Of a stretch of DNA of 64,000 bases, positions 23,527-35,036 are shown piece after piece. The stretch comes from Artemisia argyi. Lineage: Eukaryota; Streptophyta; Magnoliopsida; Asterales; Asteraceae. The position numbers and the translations under genes are program-made. A model generated the notes under the pieces. That model saw only the letters and a program-made list of their open reading frames with translations, did no database searches and was not told the origin of the DNA. The DNA lies in assembly GCA_030686995.1 (NCBI GenBank), contig CM060696.1, forward strand, positions 110,542,949-110,606,948. Direction: 5' to 3'. The stretch's first letter is position 1. Every line of letters starts with the position of its first letter.

Positions 23527-26500
23527 TTAATTGTCCTTGGGGAAAGTTTGGAGATCCGGGACAACCATGTTTGGGAAGTCCTCTCCAAAGTAATGTTTCA
23601 CACGATGCCCATTCACTTTAAAACATGGACCGTCATTTTGAGATAACTCAACGGTACCATATGGATAAACTTTAGTGATAGTAAATGGACCAGTCCAACG
23701 GGTTTTTAATTTACCCGAGAAGATCTTTAATCTAGAATTAAAGAGAAGTACTCGATCACCAACGTTAAAAACGCGGTTCTTTATTTTTGAGTCATGTATT
23801 CTCTTTGTTTTTTCTTTATAGATTAAAGAGTTCTCGTAAGCCTGATCACGTAGTTCATTTAATTCATTCATTTGAACTTTTCTGTGATCACCCGCAGTTT
23901 TGAGGTCAAAGTTGGCATGTTTCAAAGCCCAGTAGGCTTTGTGCTCAAGTTCCATCGGTAGATGACATGTCTTTCCGTACACAAGCTTGTAAGGTGTACA
24001 CCCAATGGGTGTTTTATAAGCTGTACGAAAAGCCCATAGTGCGTCATCTAATTTATCCGACCAGGCAGCACGGTTTTCACCAACAGTTCTCTCAAGTATC
24101 CTTTTGATACCACGATTTGAAACCTCAACTTGCCCACTTGTTTGTGGGTGATACGCAGTAGAAAGACGGTGGGTTACACCATACTTTTGCATGACTTTAT
24201 CAAATTTGTCATTGCAGAAATGCGTACCACGATCACTTATAATAGCACGTGGGGTTCCAAAACGGGCAAAAAGAGATTTCAGGAATTTCACTACAACTCG
24301 GGCATCATTTGTGGGTAAAGCTTTTGCTTCAACCCACTTTGATAAATAATCAACTGCCACAAGTATGTACTTGTTTCCTCTGGATGATGGAAATGGCCCC
24401 ATAAAGTCAATGCCCCAGATATCAAATATTTCACATACTTGAATAGCATTTTGTGGCATCTCATTTCTTTGTGAAATGTTTCCATGACGCTGACAAGCGT
24501 CACAGGTTTTAATGAGATCCTGGGCATCTTTATAGATTGTGGGCCAAAAGAATCCGGAATCAAACACCTTTTTGGCGGTGTAATTGGGACTATGATCTCC
24601 GCAAAAAGTAACCGCATTAAGTGTTTCGAGAGGAAATGTTTCATTTATTTCCTTTTTCTCATACACATCTTGATGAGGGTTCTCTAATCGGGACAAATGA
24701 TCAGCAGCTAGGTTCTCAGCTCCTTTTGTATCACGAATAATGATATCAAATTCCTGGAGGAGGAGAACCCAACGGAGCAATCTCGGCTTTGCATCTTGTT
24801 TTGCAAATAGATATTTTAGAGCCGAATGATCCGTATACACTACGCTTTTAGTCAAGATTAAGTACGTCCGAAATTTCTCAAAAGCATACACCACAGCTAA
24901 TAATTCTTTTTCTGTAGTGGTGTAATGAGTTTGAGCTTCGTTCATAGTTTTGCTTGCGTAGTGGATAGGCTGAAAGTGTTTCGTTTTGCGTTGCCCCAAG
25001 ACTGAACCGATAGCAAAATCACTTGCATCGCACATAAGCTCGAAGGGTAAATCCCAGTCGGGGGCAATAAGAATGGGTGCCTCAGTAAGCTTTTTCTTTA
25101 ATGTTTCAAAAGCTTCGATGCACTCTGGTGAGAAGATAAAAGGAGTATCCTTTTCAAGGAGATGAGTCATAGGCCGTGAGATTTTAGAAAAATCTTGTAT
25201 AAATCGACGATAGAAACCGGGATGACCCAAGAAACTCCTAATACCTTTGACGGTAGTAGGGTGAGGCAGTTTTGCAATGGCATCAACCTTAGCTCTGTCA
25301 ACCTCAATCCCATTCTTGGAAATCTTATGGCCGAGGACAATGCCCTCTTTGACCATAAAGTGACTCTTTTCCCAATTTAGACATAGATTGGTGTCTTTAC
25401 ACCTTTTCAACATTGTTTCTAAATTGGTGAGACATGTTTGGAATGAATCCCCAATGACCGAGAAGTCATCCATAAAGACCTCCATGGTTTTACCGATCAT
25501 GTCGGTAAATATGGCCATCATGCACCTCTGGAACGTACCTGGAGCATTACATAAGCCAAAAGGCATACGTTTATAAGCAAAGGTTCTATAAGGGCATGTA
25601 AAGGTAGTCTTTTCTTGATCCGATGGATCAATGGGGATTTGAAAGTATCCTGAGAAACCATCAAGGAAACAATAGTACTCGTTTCCAGCTAATCTCTCAA
25701 GCATCTGGTCCATAAAGGGCAGCGGAAAGTGGTCTTTGCGGGTGGCGTCATTTAACTTACGATAGTCAATGCAAACACGCCATCTGGTAACCAGCCGAGT
25801 TGAAATCAACTCATTTTCCTCATTAGTGACAACAGTAATGCCACCCTTTTTTGGGACGCAATGAATGGGACTAACCCATGGACTGTCAGAGATAGGGTAA
25901 ATTAATCCTGCATCAAGAAGTTTAAGAACCTCTTGTTTAATTACATCATGGATTTTTGGATTTACCCTTCTTTGATGTTGCACTGCAGGCTTGAAGTCAT
26001 CCTCTATCAAGATTTTGTGTGTACAAAAATCTGGGTTAATACCCTTAATATCGGAGAGTTTCCAAGTAATTGCTTGCTTGTTTGACTTCAAGACCTTTAT
26101 GAGAGCAACTTTCTCCTCAACACTTAAACCTTTAGCAATAATGACGGGTAATTTATCATCACCCTCCAAGAATGCGTATTCAAGATGAGGAGGTAAGTCC
26201 TTGAGTTCGACCTCAGGAAAATCATCAGTTTCCTCAACATATTTGATTTCCTGATTATGAAGTTGTACGGGAGGGAGTGAAGGAGAATTGTCTTGATTTA
26301 GCAATCTCTCAAGGAGAAGAATATCTCCCTCCAGATCAATCTCAGTGTTATCAATTACCAATGGAACTGAATCACTTTTGAGAAAAGCCTTGACCTCTTC
26401 CAAAAGGAAATCACTTCCCTCAAACGGATTGAGAGAAGGGGAAGAGTCGGAAATGATAGGTTCAGATGATGGAGTGGCATCCCCACTCACAGAATTATGA

Positions 26501-26831
26501 GAATAACCAAGAAACTCTTGAGAATACTCCTCCGAAGCAATGTCTATGATATCTATTTGATTAACTGCTTCAGAATCATAATTGGAGGAGTACCTCGAGG
26601 TTTGATCGAGGTTAAATGTAACAGCTTCATTACCCACACGAAGAGTGATTTCTTGCTCAAATACATCGATAAGAGCACGGCCCGTTCTAAGGAAACCCCT
26701 CCCAACAATGAGAGGGACCCTTTGATCAGCATCAAAATCAACCACTACAAAGTCAGCGGGTAGATGAAATTCTCCTACCTTTACAAACACGTCCTTGGCA
26801 ATGCCGAGAGGACGAGATATCGATCGGTCTG
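23527..26831 (-). CDS. E3 pol: protease end, RT, RNase H, integrase
   Basis: An uninterrupted frame of about 1100 codons. An apparent ATG at 26850 lies in the inserted E1b LTR, so E3 coding really enters at 26831. Residue numbers count from that ATG. The C-terminal protease part ([19 protein letters not shown], 45-63) is followed by a variable linker and RT with [20 protein letters not shown] (357-376), LDGFSGY (Asp 397) and FMDD (459-462). RNase H has [14 protein letters not shown], a Glu in TEKELLAVV and [10 protein letters not shown]. Integrase has Asp 815, Asp 873 and Glu 909 (a D35E spacing) and the Athila-like [13 protein letters not shown]. The integrase zinc domain is incomplete: CDAC is present but the first His part appears deleted in frame. 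It would copy and insert the element, but is cut from gag by E1b. Confidence 0.92.
26827..26831 (+). repeat. E1b target-site duplication, left (GTCTG)
   Basis: GTCTG precedes the E1b end TGATGCGTGG and recurs at 34460-34464 after CGCCTCATCA. E3 protease sequence (ALAD / RSISRP) is continuous across one copy. Confidence 0.97.
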
Positions 26832-28181
26832 TGATGCGTGGGAATCGCAACAGGCTTTACCTCTCGAGGGATCTCGAGAAGCTTACAACCCCCACCAGGC
26901 AGTGTACCTGATCGTTGTAGTATAGTATAGTGACAAGTACCGGGGGATTGATCGTTCAGCTTAGGAATAGTGTCGCTAGGATTAGAAAGCCTAATTACTA
27001 GTTCTAAAGGTGAGGGATGATTATTTTTGTGTTTTTATATTTTTATGAAAGCAAGTAAAATCTCGGGTTTTGGAAGAGTGGGCGGAATTAGTTGCTATTC
27101 AACTAACCCAAAACTAAGATGCAATCAAAATAAAATACTAAAAATGAAAATAAACTAATTAAACTAAGGTTGTGAGCAGTAATTGGAGAAAATGTGTTTA
27201 CTTAGATTTCACTACTCCCTAGATATCTTTTACACGTTAATTACTTGTTATAATTGCATGGATGACGGATTGTATTCCTTAATACAATTCATGGGGTGGC
27301 ATACATAACTCCCCAATTCTATGAGCTCTTATCTCCTCCTACACCATGCCCAGCACAACTATAGGGATTGTAAACAGTGGCTCATGCATTAAATACAACC
27401 AATAAAGACCTAGTACGCCTCGGTTCATGTTTCTTAAGACGTTCAAGCATGTTACCATTTGGAGATCTGCCAGTTTTCTTAAGCCTAACATATAAAATCA
27501 TTCATCCAAGACAAGAATAAACAAGTAATCAACACATAATCAATATCTAGGTTTCATTAGATCTAAGCAAACACAAAAGAGATCTAGCCTAGCATGATGG
27601 AATTGAGACAAGAACAAGATATAGACAACCAACACATAGACATATTGATTGAATTAGAAGAACACTTATCTCAATTACAATGCAAGGTATCAAGGGTTTG
27701 GAACCCTTGAAAAACCTGTAAAAGTTGCACCAAAATCGTCTTTAGGGTTTCTCCCAAAACTTCTCTCTTTTTTAAATGTGAAAAACTAGAAAACTATATA
27801 TAGGAAAATCGGGGTGACGGCGTCAAGAACAAGGGTGTGACGCCGTCATCTCGCCGCCAAATACTTCCTCGGACGGCCTTGATCTACTTCTGACGCCCTA
27901 TGTGATGCCGTCATGAGCTACGGATTTTAATTCCTGGGGTTTGACGCCGTCATGAATTTACTCTTGACGCCTTCATGTACTGTTCCCAGCTTGGAAAATT
28001 GAGACTTTGCCGTTTTCTTCACTTTTATGCTCCAAAAACGTCCAAAATGGCTTCTTTTCCAGAATTCACTCTCCAAGTACCTAAAATCACAAAAGGAACG
28101 ATTTAGGGCAATATTTGATCAAATAAAGTCGGATTCGGGCTTAAATGACCCCCTAAAAACGGATCATTTTTCGCCTCATCA
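26832..28181 (-). repeat. E1b 3' LTR
   Basis: Minus strand TGATGAGGCG...CCCACGCATCA, 1350 bp. A TATATATAG box lies near 27796-27803 and TGACGGCGTCA-type motifs run from about 27816 to 27985. One motif has become TGATGCCGTCA here while the 5' copy keeps TGACGCCGTCA. Confidence 0.97.
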
Positions 28182-28221
28182 TATACCCTTACACTTGAGA
28201 TTTGCTTGTCCTCAAGCAAAT
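28182..28221 (-). promoter_or_regulatory. E1b polypurine tract and hairpin
   Basis: Same as 3402-3441: ATTTGCTTG/CAAGCAAAT with loop AGGA, then CTC and AAGTGTAAGGGTATA ahead of the LTR start at 28181. Confidence 0.75.
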
Positions 28222-28732
28222 GCGCTTTTATTCTACTCAAAAGACAAGTTAGGGGTCATTTAACACTAATATAAAAGTAATTACAACAAATAATCGTTCC
28301 ATTAAAGACCAATAGACAACCACGGAGGTCATACACTAGCACCTCACAAATAGTGTTTAGATACTCGCATCTCTCGGGTGTAATAAAGTAATATAACATT
28401 ATGGAAATGGAAGATATCTCTCACTACCTGTCATAGCAAAATAGATTACCATAGGCTTGGGAAAGGATCAAACCTCCACCACATGGCGTAAGTATCTAGG
28501 ATAAACTATCAAAGAGGTCTTTTAAAGGGTTGTAACGTTAGGTATAGGGATATGAATTACACGGTTTTGTTGGATAAAGGAAGTTTTACTGGTGGCGAGT
28601 TAACAATCTTGGTTAATTACATATACAATATGGCGTTGCTAAGCCAAGACTAGACTCGACTAAAGCTAATAAATGAAAAAATAACAAAAACATAAAATAA
28701 ACAAAGAATGAAAAGGGATGGTAGTCCGTATG

Positions 28733-28763
<31 letters not shown>

Positions 28764-28800
28764 CTTTTTTTTTCCTTACTATTTTTTTTCTGATTTTTTC

Positions 28801-28848
<48 letters not shown>

Positions 28849-30700
28849 CGCATACACTCTTACCCTACCATCCAAAATAATACATCATAGGGAATGAAAA
28901 TTCCCCTTACACTTGAATCTTTACATACTTTACATTCAACTATTCTAATGACTCGAATTAAGAAAATCAAAACACTTGGAGCACTTTTAAGATTAACGTA
29001 CATATGGGGGTAATAATATTATGTTCTTCCCCATTACTCCATAAAATAAGTACTTACCCATGAGTCCCAATCGTCCCAAAACAATATGTACAAGGATATG
29101 ACTCGAGTTAGCAACCATGTAATCAATTAGAAAGTTAACTTAGGGTTTAACAAATAACAATAATGCACTAAAAATGAGCGCACACACGGAAGGCTAAGGC
29201 GATTTGGGTGTACATTTAAGTGGGGTGTAACAAATTCTTCCTTTAAGTAAAATGCTTAAAGTTAGAAACGAAAAGATAGGCTCGGAGGGGTGTACTAGGG
29301 GTTTCATGTACTAAAAATGAGTACAACGCTAAGGGTGTGGGAAAAATTAGTTGACTTAACTAGCCAAGTAATATGACTTAAATGGTCAAGTAATTATGAT
29401 ACGGGTTTAACACAAGGGTAATCCTAATGCCTCTTATCATGTAGTAAATCCTACTACACGAATGTAGTCTTACTAGCGGTCTCGGGATGCATCACTAACG
29501 CAAGTTCTAGAATCTAAATGCTACTGGTACACTCATAAGCACTAATAATGAATGCTTTTCCTATCAAATCTAAAGGCGAACCTCACATATTTGGGTGGAA
29601 AATTTTTCTGAATATACGTTTATGTGCTAGTCATACAATCTCCTATCCATGAGACGCTTGCTATGGCTAAAGTTTCACTCCTAAATGTTGTAAAAAAATT
29701 TAAATTTGGCGCTAAAATTGCACTAACAAGTATTTTTCATAGTTTTATTACACATCTACCATTAAACAAAACAAACTCAAGCGAAAGTGCATATGTAAGG
29801 TATCATCTTTTTACCCTCCCCTTACACTTAAGATGAACATTGTCCCCAATGTTCAAGTAAAGAATGTAAAAGTGAAAAAGTAAAGAGAATGAAATCAAAT
29901 ACTCCCCTGATTCGCTCGGTATGGATTATAGGATGGCCAGGTTAGATCTTCCTCCAAGAAAATGAACAATCAAAGCTTCCCTTCCAGAATATAAATCATC
30001 TCCTTGTTGAACATAACCTGTAAATCCTGAGAAAATAGACAAGACAACCTCGCATAAAATCGGCGGCATCCTATATAAGTTACTAAATCCTAGAAAACAA
30101 AGTAAGATATAATGCTTGTGGAATGAAGTTTGCAGATCTCCTGGAGATTATAAAACTTAATAATTCACAAAAACCATAAGACTCCGTTAGAAAAACAAAA
30201 CCGGTAAAATTTCCAGATTTTAACTCCTGATGCCGTCAAGAGCAAAACTCTGACGCCGTCAGAATGGACCTGCAGAAATTCTTATGTTAAGTTTCTGGAA
30301 AATTTCTGGAAAAACTTGGTCCTACTTCTTGGAAAATCCTGCAAAACTTCATTATGACTCAATACAAGCATTTGACTCTAACAAATACGAATATACATGC
30401 TCATTTAATATTGTGGAGAATCATGATCGGTTTGTTTCTTAAAAACATATTTGGGGTTTCCCCTTACACTTATCTTTTGCAAAAATACTTTTAGGTTGGA
30501 GTTAAGACTAGGCCAAACAACATAGTAAAGTATTTCCACATTTTAATTGAGAAACATGATCAACCAACAATAAAAATAAAACATGCATATGGAAGCAAAT
30601 AACAATCAAACAAATAAAATCACACAAAACATGGCTTGCCTCCCAAGAAGCGCTTTTCTTTATTTACGAGTCTTGTAGCTAGACTCAAGGTCATGGGTTA
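28222..30700 (-). other. E1b non-coding 3' internal region
   Basis: The counterpart of 967-3401. It includes a T-rich slippage tract (28728-28842), purine tracts complementary to CCCCTTACACTT near 28905, 29818 and 30460, and the internal hairpin module 29811-29854. It also carries the TGACGCCGTCA pair (30229-30262) and the conserved GCCTCCCAAGAAGCGCTT tract near 30639. No credible gene is present; a 69-residue lysine-rich frame here is only the T tract read backwards. Confidence 0.8.
29811..29854 (-). promoter_or_regulatory. Internal hairpin plus polypurine tract module (E1b)
   Basis: Minus strand GAACATTG, loop GGGA, CAATGTTC (29854-29835), then ATCT and TAAGTGTAAGGGGAGGG (to 29814). It is identical in design to 1817-1857, showing conservation between two insertions of the family. 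Confidence 0.65.
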
Positions 30701-32938
30701 CTACGTGATCTCATCATTGGTTCCACTCTCTAGGTCGTCTTCTAAACCAGTTTTGTATTCCGGACCTAGTTGTAAGCACTCTTTGTAGAAACCAAGCATC
30801 CTATTTCTAACATACTCTACTCCTCTACGTCTATCCTCCTCATTCCTATAATAAGCCGCTTGCTTATGTTCCTTTTCGAAATTAGATAGACGGCGGTATT
30901 GTTCGATCTTGTAGGGCATTTGATAAGCAACCTCATCATTCTCTTTCTTGAATCTAACTATCCCTAAAGTCGGATCATAACTCATCCTAGTGGCCTCAAC
31001 AAATGGTTTTCCGAATACTATTTGACTTAGGCAAGCATAAATCACCGGATGAATGTCTTCTACTATCATAAAATCGATTTCATAGGTAAGATTCCCTATA
31101 ATCACATGTAATCCCTTCACTCTTCCGGCAAAATTACTTATCCGATTCTTACCGGGCATCAACCTAAAATTGAGTTGCTTCTTCATCACTCAATTGTAAT
31201 AAGTCCTAGTCATGATGTTCACGGGGGATCTAAGGTCGATGTAAGCTTTCCATATATGCATGTGCCCGATATTGCATGGGATGTTAATGTTAGAGGGGTC
31301 TCCCATTTTGATAAGGGGGTTGCCGAAGATATATGTTCTCTCGGGACTATCGAATAAATCCTTATGGTATTCCTGTTCTTCCCTGGTTGGCAACTTATCA
31401 AAGTATTCTTCTATAGGTTCTACCTCCTCTAATTCCTCATCCTTATTAACCTCAACTTCCCTACTTTCATCCTTACTATTGGTTTCTACTCTAACTTCAT
31501 CCTTGTCACTCTCCTCTATCTCCTTATCTATCGGCTTAATGGTGACAACATTGACAAAGTGGACATGTTTGGATGATGAGGGGTCCTTAATTTGGATTCC
31601 ACTATTTGTGTCCCTAGTGTCCTTCCTAGGTGTGATTAATGCTTGGTTGTTGAGGGCTTTCAACAAGTTGTCAATCTTGTTGGTCATCTCCGTTTGTTGC
31701 TTGTTGAATTCGGTTTCAAACCTAGCTATGCGGGCTTCTTGAGATGCCATGAACTTTGACATCAATCCTTCAAGTTTGTTGGTACTACCATAGTTGTTAG
31801 AATGATTGTTGTTGAAAGTACGGTTGGATGGTGGACCGTTTGGTTGGTAACGATTAGGCGGATTGGAGGAATTGGGTTGATTTTGTTTCCACCTAAGGTT
31901 TGGGTGATTTTTCCAAGAGGGGTTGTATGAATCACCGTATGTGTTTGGCTCGGGCTTGAAAGTGTACCACTTATCTCCCGCTTCATCGGTACGCGTGGAT
32001 GCGTAGTCCGCAAAAGCTGTTCCGGGGAGTTCCACACAATCACGAGTGTCATGGGGACCACTACATAATTCACATGAAGAAGTGATTTTGTTCACTTGGC
32101 TTGAAGGCTTAGGAGCATCGTAAGATTTCATGAGAAACTTGACTTGGTCCTCAAGTTCCATGATCCTACGGTCGGGAGTGCTAGAATTGTTCGAAGGCAA
32201 AGATATTGCCTTGACCGTTTTGTTCAAGTCACGGGGATCGTTCCAACTTTCGTTGTCATAGAGAGCAAGATCTTCTATGAGTTCCCATGATTGTTCCGCA
32301 CTAAGATCACGTAGCTTACCACCGGCCGATTGGTCAATGGCTCGCCTCGTGGAGATGTCGATATGGTCATAAAAGATTTGGACTTGGAGCCAAAGATCTA
32401 TGCCATGATGAGGGACTTTTTGGAGTAAGTCCTTGAAACGAGTCCATGCTTCATAAAGAGATTCATTTTGACGTTGTTGGAACATCAAGATGTCATTTCT
32501 AAGCTTAGTAGTTCTCCCCGGTGGGAAAAATTGAGCAAGGAAACGAGTGGTGAGATCATCCCATGTGGTGATGGATCCCGCGGGTAAACGCTCAAGCCAT
32601 TGACTAGCTTGATCCCGTAGAGAGAATTGGAATAGGCGTAAACGGGTAGTCTCTCTAGTTTCAACACCTAGGTCTATGGAATCTACGATTTTGAGAAAGT
32701 CCTTAAGATGTTGGTTTGGATCTTCGGAACGAAGTCCATGGAATGCACATCCGCTTTGCACCAACCGGATGGTGTCGGATCGCAAGGGGGTCACATTGGC
32801 TCCGGTGAGCTCAATGGTGTTTCGGTAGCCTTGGTGGCTAGGTCGGGAATACTCTCCTAAGGTTCGGGGCCTAAGGGGTTCAAGTGGTGGGTTTTGTTGT
32901 GGTGGGATGACGGGTTCAAAGATGTTACCACCTTCCAT
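30701..32938 (-). pseudogene. E1b gag with protease-like tail, one in-frame TGA
   Basis: Gag starts at 32938 and runs 582 codons to a TGA at 31190-31192. The same frame then continues without interruption to 30701, so a single nonsense change (probably TGG to TGA) splits a protein of about 745 residues. The retrotransposon gag core is at about residues 95-215 (ASQWLERLPAGSITTWDDL, AQFFPPGRTTKLRNDI, VPHHGI). A zinc knuckle CELCSGPHDTRDC lies at 289-301, and an acidic Glu-rich stretch follows near 490-530. The protease-like part has YIDLRSPVNIM where DTG or DSG is expected, so it is probably inactive, followed by YEIDFMIVED and FGKPFVEA. The tail (PYKIEQYRRLSNFEKEH, RNEEDRRRGVEYV) is a domain I know from annotated Asteraceae repeat proteins and whose role I do not know. 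Confidence 0.85.
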
Positions 32939-33083
32939 GATGTCGGATGGTAAAGAGTTACGAACAGAGGCACGAAGAAATAAGATAGACTACAGAAGAC
33001 CTAAAAATAAAAATAAAATCTTACTAGAAAGGAATCTAGCAAGTAGACCTAATAAAAAGAAATCCTAACCTAGACAATAACTA
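32939..33083 (-). other. E1b leader
   Basis: About 145 bases between primer site and gag ATG. Nothing further recognisable. Confidence 0.7.
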
Positions 33084-33103
33084 TTCCCCGGGCTGCGGCG
33101 CCA
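33084..33103 (-). promoter_or_regulatory. E1b primer-binding site
   Basis: Minus strand TGGCGCCGCAGCCCGGGGAA, six bases after the LTR terminal CA. It resembles the tRNA-Asp-type site used by Athila elements, with mismatches in the middle. Confidence 0.8.
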
Positions 33104-33109
33104 AAAACT

Positions 33110-34459
33110 TGATGCGTGGGAATCGCAACAGGCTTTACCTCTCGAGGGATCTCGAGAAGCTTACAACCCCCACCAGGCAGTGTACCTGATCGTTGTAGTA
33201 TAGTATAGTGACAAGTACCGGGGGATTGATCGTTCAGCTTAGGAATAGTGTCGCTAGGATTAGAAAGCCTAATTACTAGTTCTAAAGGTGAGGGATGATT
33301 ATTTTTGTGTTTTTATATTTTTATGAAAGCAAGTAAAATCTCGGGTTTTGGAAGAGTGGGCGGAATTAGTTGCTATTCAACTAACCCAAAACTAAGATGC
33401 AATCAAAATAAAATACTAAAAATGAAAATAAACTAATTAAACTAAGGTTGTGAGCAGTAATTGGAGAAAATGTGTTTACTTAGATTTCACTACTCCCTAG
33501 ATATCTTTTACACGTTAATTACTTGTTATAATTGCATGGATGACGGATTGTATTCCTTAATACCATTCATGGGGTGGCATACATAACTCCCCAATTCTAT
33601 GAGCTCTTATCTCCTCCTACACCATGCCCAGCACAACTATAGGGATTGTAAACAGTGGCTCATGCATTAAATACAACCAATAAAGACCTAGTACGCCTCG
33701 GTTCATGTTTCTTAAGACGTTCAAGCATGTTACCATTTGGAGATCTGCCAGTTTTCTTAAGCCTAACATATAAAATCATTCATCCAAGACAAGAATAAAC
33801 AAGTAATCAACACATAATCAATATCTAGGTTTCATTAGATCTAAGCAAACACAAAAGAGATCTAGCCTAGCATGATGGAATTGAGACAAGAACAAGATAT
33901 AGACAACCAACACATAGACATATTGATTGAATTAGAAGAACACTTATCTCAATTACAATGCAAGGTATCAAGGGTTTGGAACCCTTGAAAAACCTGTAAA
34001 AGTTGCACCAAAATCGTCTTTAGGGTTTCTCCCAAAACTTCTCTCTTTTTTAAATGTGAAAAACTAGAAAACTATATATAGGAAAATCGGGGTGAGGGCG
34101 TCAAGAACAAGGGTGTGACGCCGTCATCTCGCCGCCAAATACTTCCTCGGACGGCCTTGATCTACTTCTGACGCCCTATGTGACGCCGTCATGAGCTACG
34201 GATTTTAATTCCTGGGGTTTGACGCCGTCATGAATTTACTCTTGACGCCTTCATGTACTGTTCCCAGCTTGGAAAATTGAGACTTTGCCGTTTTCTTCAC
34301 TTTTATGCTCCAAAAACGTCCAAAATGGCTTCTTTTCCAGAATTCACTCTCCAAGTACCTAAAATCACAAAAGGAACGATTTAGGGCAATATTTGATCAA
34401 ATAAAGTCGGATTCGGGCTTAAATGACCCCCTAAAAACGGATCATTTTTCGCCTCATCA
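33110..34459 (-). repeat. E1b 5' LTR
   Basis: 1350 bp, nearly identical to 26832-28181. The motif next to the TATA box is TGAGGGCGTCA here and TGACGGCGTCA in the other LTR. Ends next to the right-hand GTCTG. Confidence 0.97.
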
Positions 34460-34464
34460 GTCTG
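34460..34464 (+). repeat. E1b target-site duplication, right (GTCTG)
   Basis: Second copy of the 5-bp duplication flanking E1b. Confidence 0.97.
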
Positions 34465-35036
34465 CAAGCTCTAAAGTCAAGCAGGTAGGAGTAAGATCAG
34501 GAAGAGAAAGTTTCTTTCAAACTGAATATGGCATTAGGTTGATACTTGCACCAAGATCGGCCAAGGCATAGCAATCAACCATTCCCGGAAATACACATGG
34601 TATTAGAAATTTTCCAGGATCTCCCAGCTTCTCGGGAAGCTTCTTTAAAAGAACTGCTGAGCAGTTCTCATTCAAGGGAGTCTTTGCCATTTCAAACAGT
34701 TTCTCCTTGTTGCTTAACAAGTTTTTGATTGTCGATGCAAATTTGGGCATCAGAATAATAGCATCCGCAAAGCTAATGTCAAAATGCAAATCTTGGAAGA
34801 TTTGAAAGAATTTATCCATCTGGTGACTAGCTTTTTCACGGAGCTTTTGTTCACTCAAGCGTGAGGGGTAAGGAATAGAAGAGGTAGAAGGTTTGGACTG
34901 AGGTGTTTCAACTGGAATATCATTTGGTTCAAAAACAACTCTAGGTTTTGGTTTGGGTTTCGGGACAACATGAGGTGGGGCGTCTTGGGTACCTCCCTTA
35001 TGAGTAGGAAGTACTTCGTCCTTATTTACCTCGGTG
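34465..35036 (-). pseudogene. E3 gag-protease linker and protease N-terminal half
   Basis: Open on the minus strand in a frame different from gag. The shift lies in a run of five A at the gag end (near 35043). The linker is rich in Pro, Lys and Ser. From 34858 a helical stretch (SEQKLREKASHQMDKFFQIF) leads to the protease start CYALADLGASINLMPYSV, where ADLGAS holds the catalytic Asp in the DxGA form. A TGA at 34517-34519 sits where Trp is expected (MPYSV-stop-KKL). The frame then reaches the GTCTG duplication and E1b, and continues at 26831. It would process the polyprotein if intact. Confidence 0.88.

Larger units (their letters stand above)
26832..34459 (-). mobile_element. E1b: young non-autonomous gag-only Athila-like element
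   Basis: A complete 7628-bp element: LTRs 33110-34459 (5') and 26832-28181 (3'), primer site 33084-33103, gag/protease-like coding 32938-30701, and 2.5 kb of non-coding 3' region. No RT, RNase H or integrase sequence is present. The two 1350-bp LTRs differ at three positions by my reading (near 27290, 27818 and 27905), so insertion was recent. The 5-bp duplication GTCTG is intact. It shares LTR and 3' region with E1a. Confidence 0.95.

Noticed and set aside
26831..26850. ATG start of E3 pol at 26850 (MRFPRIT)
   Set aside because: These codons come from the end of the inserted E1b LTR plus the GTCTG duplication; the fusion is accidental and not the natural start.
28666..28875. 69-residue lysine-rich reading frame
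   Set aside because: It is the T-rich slippage tract of E1b read on the other strand.
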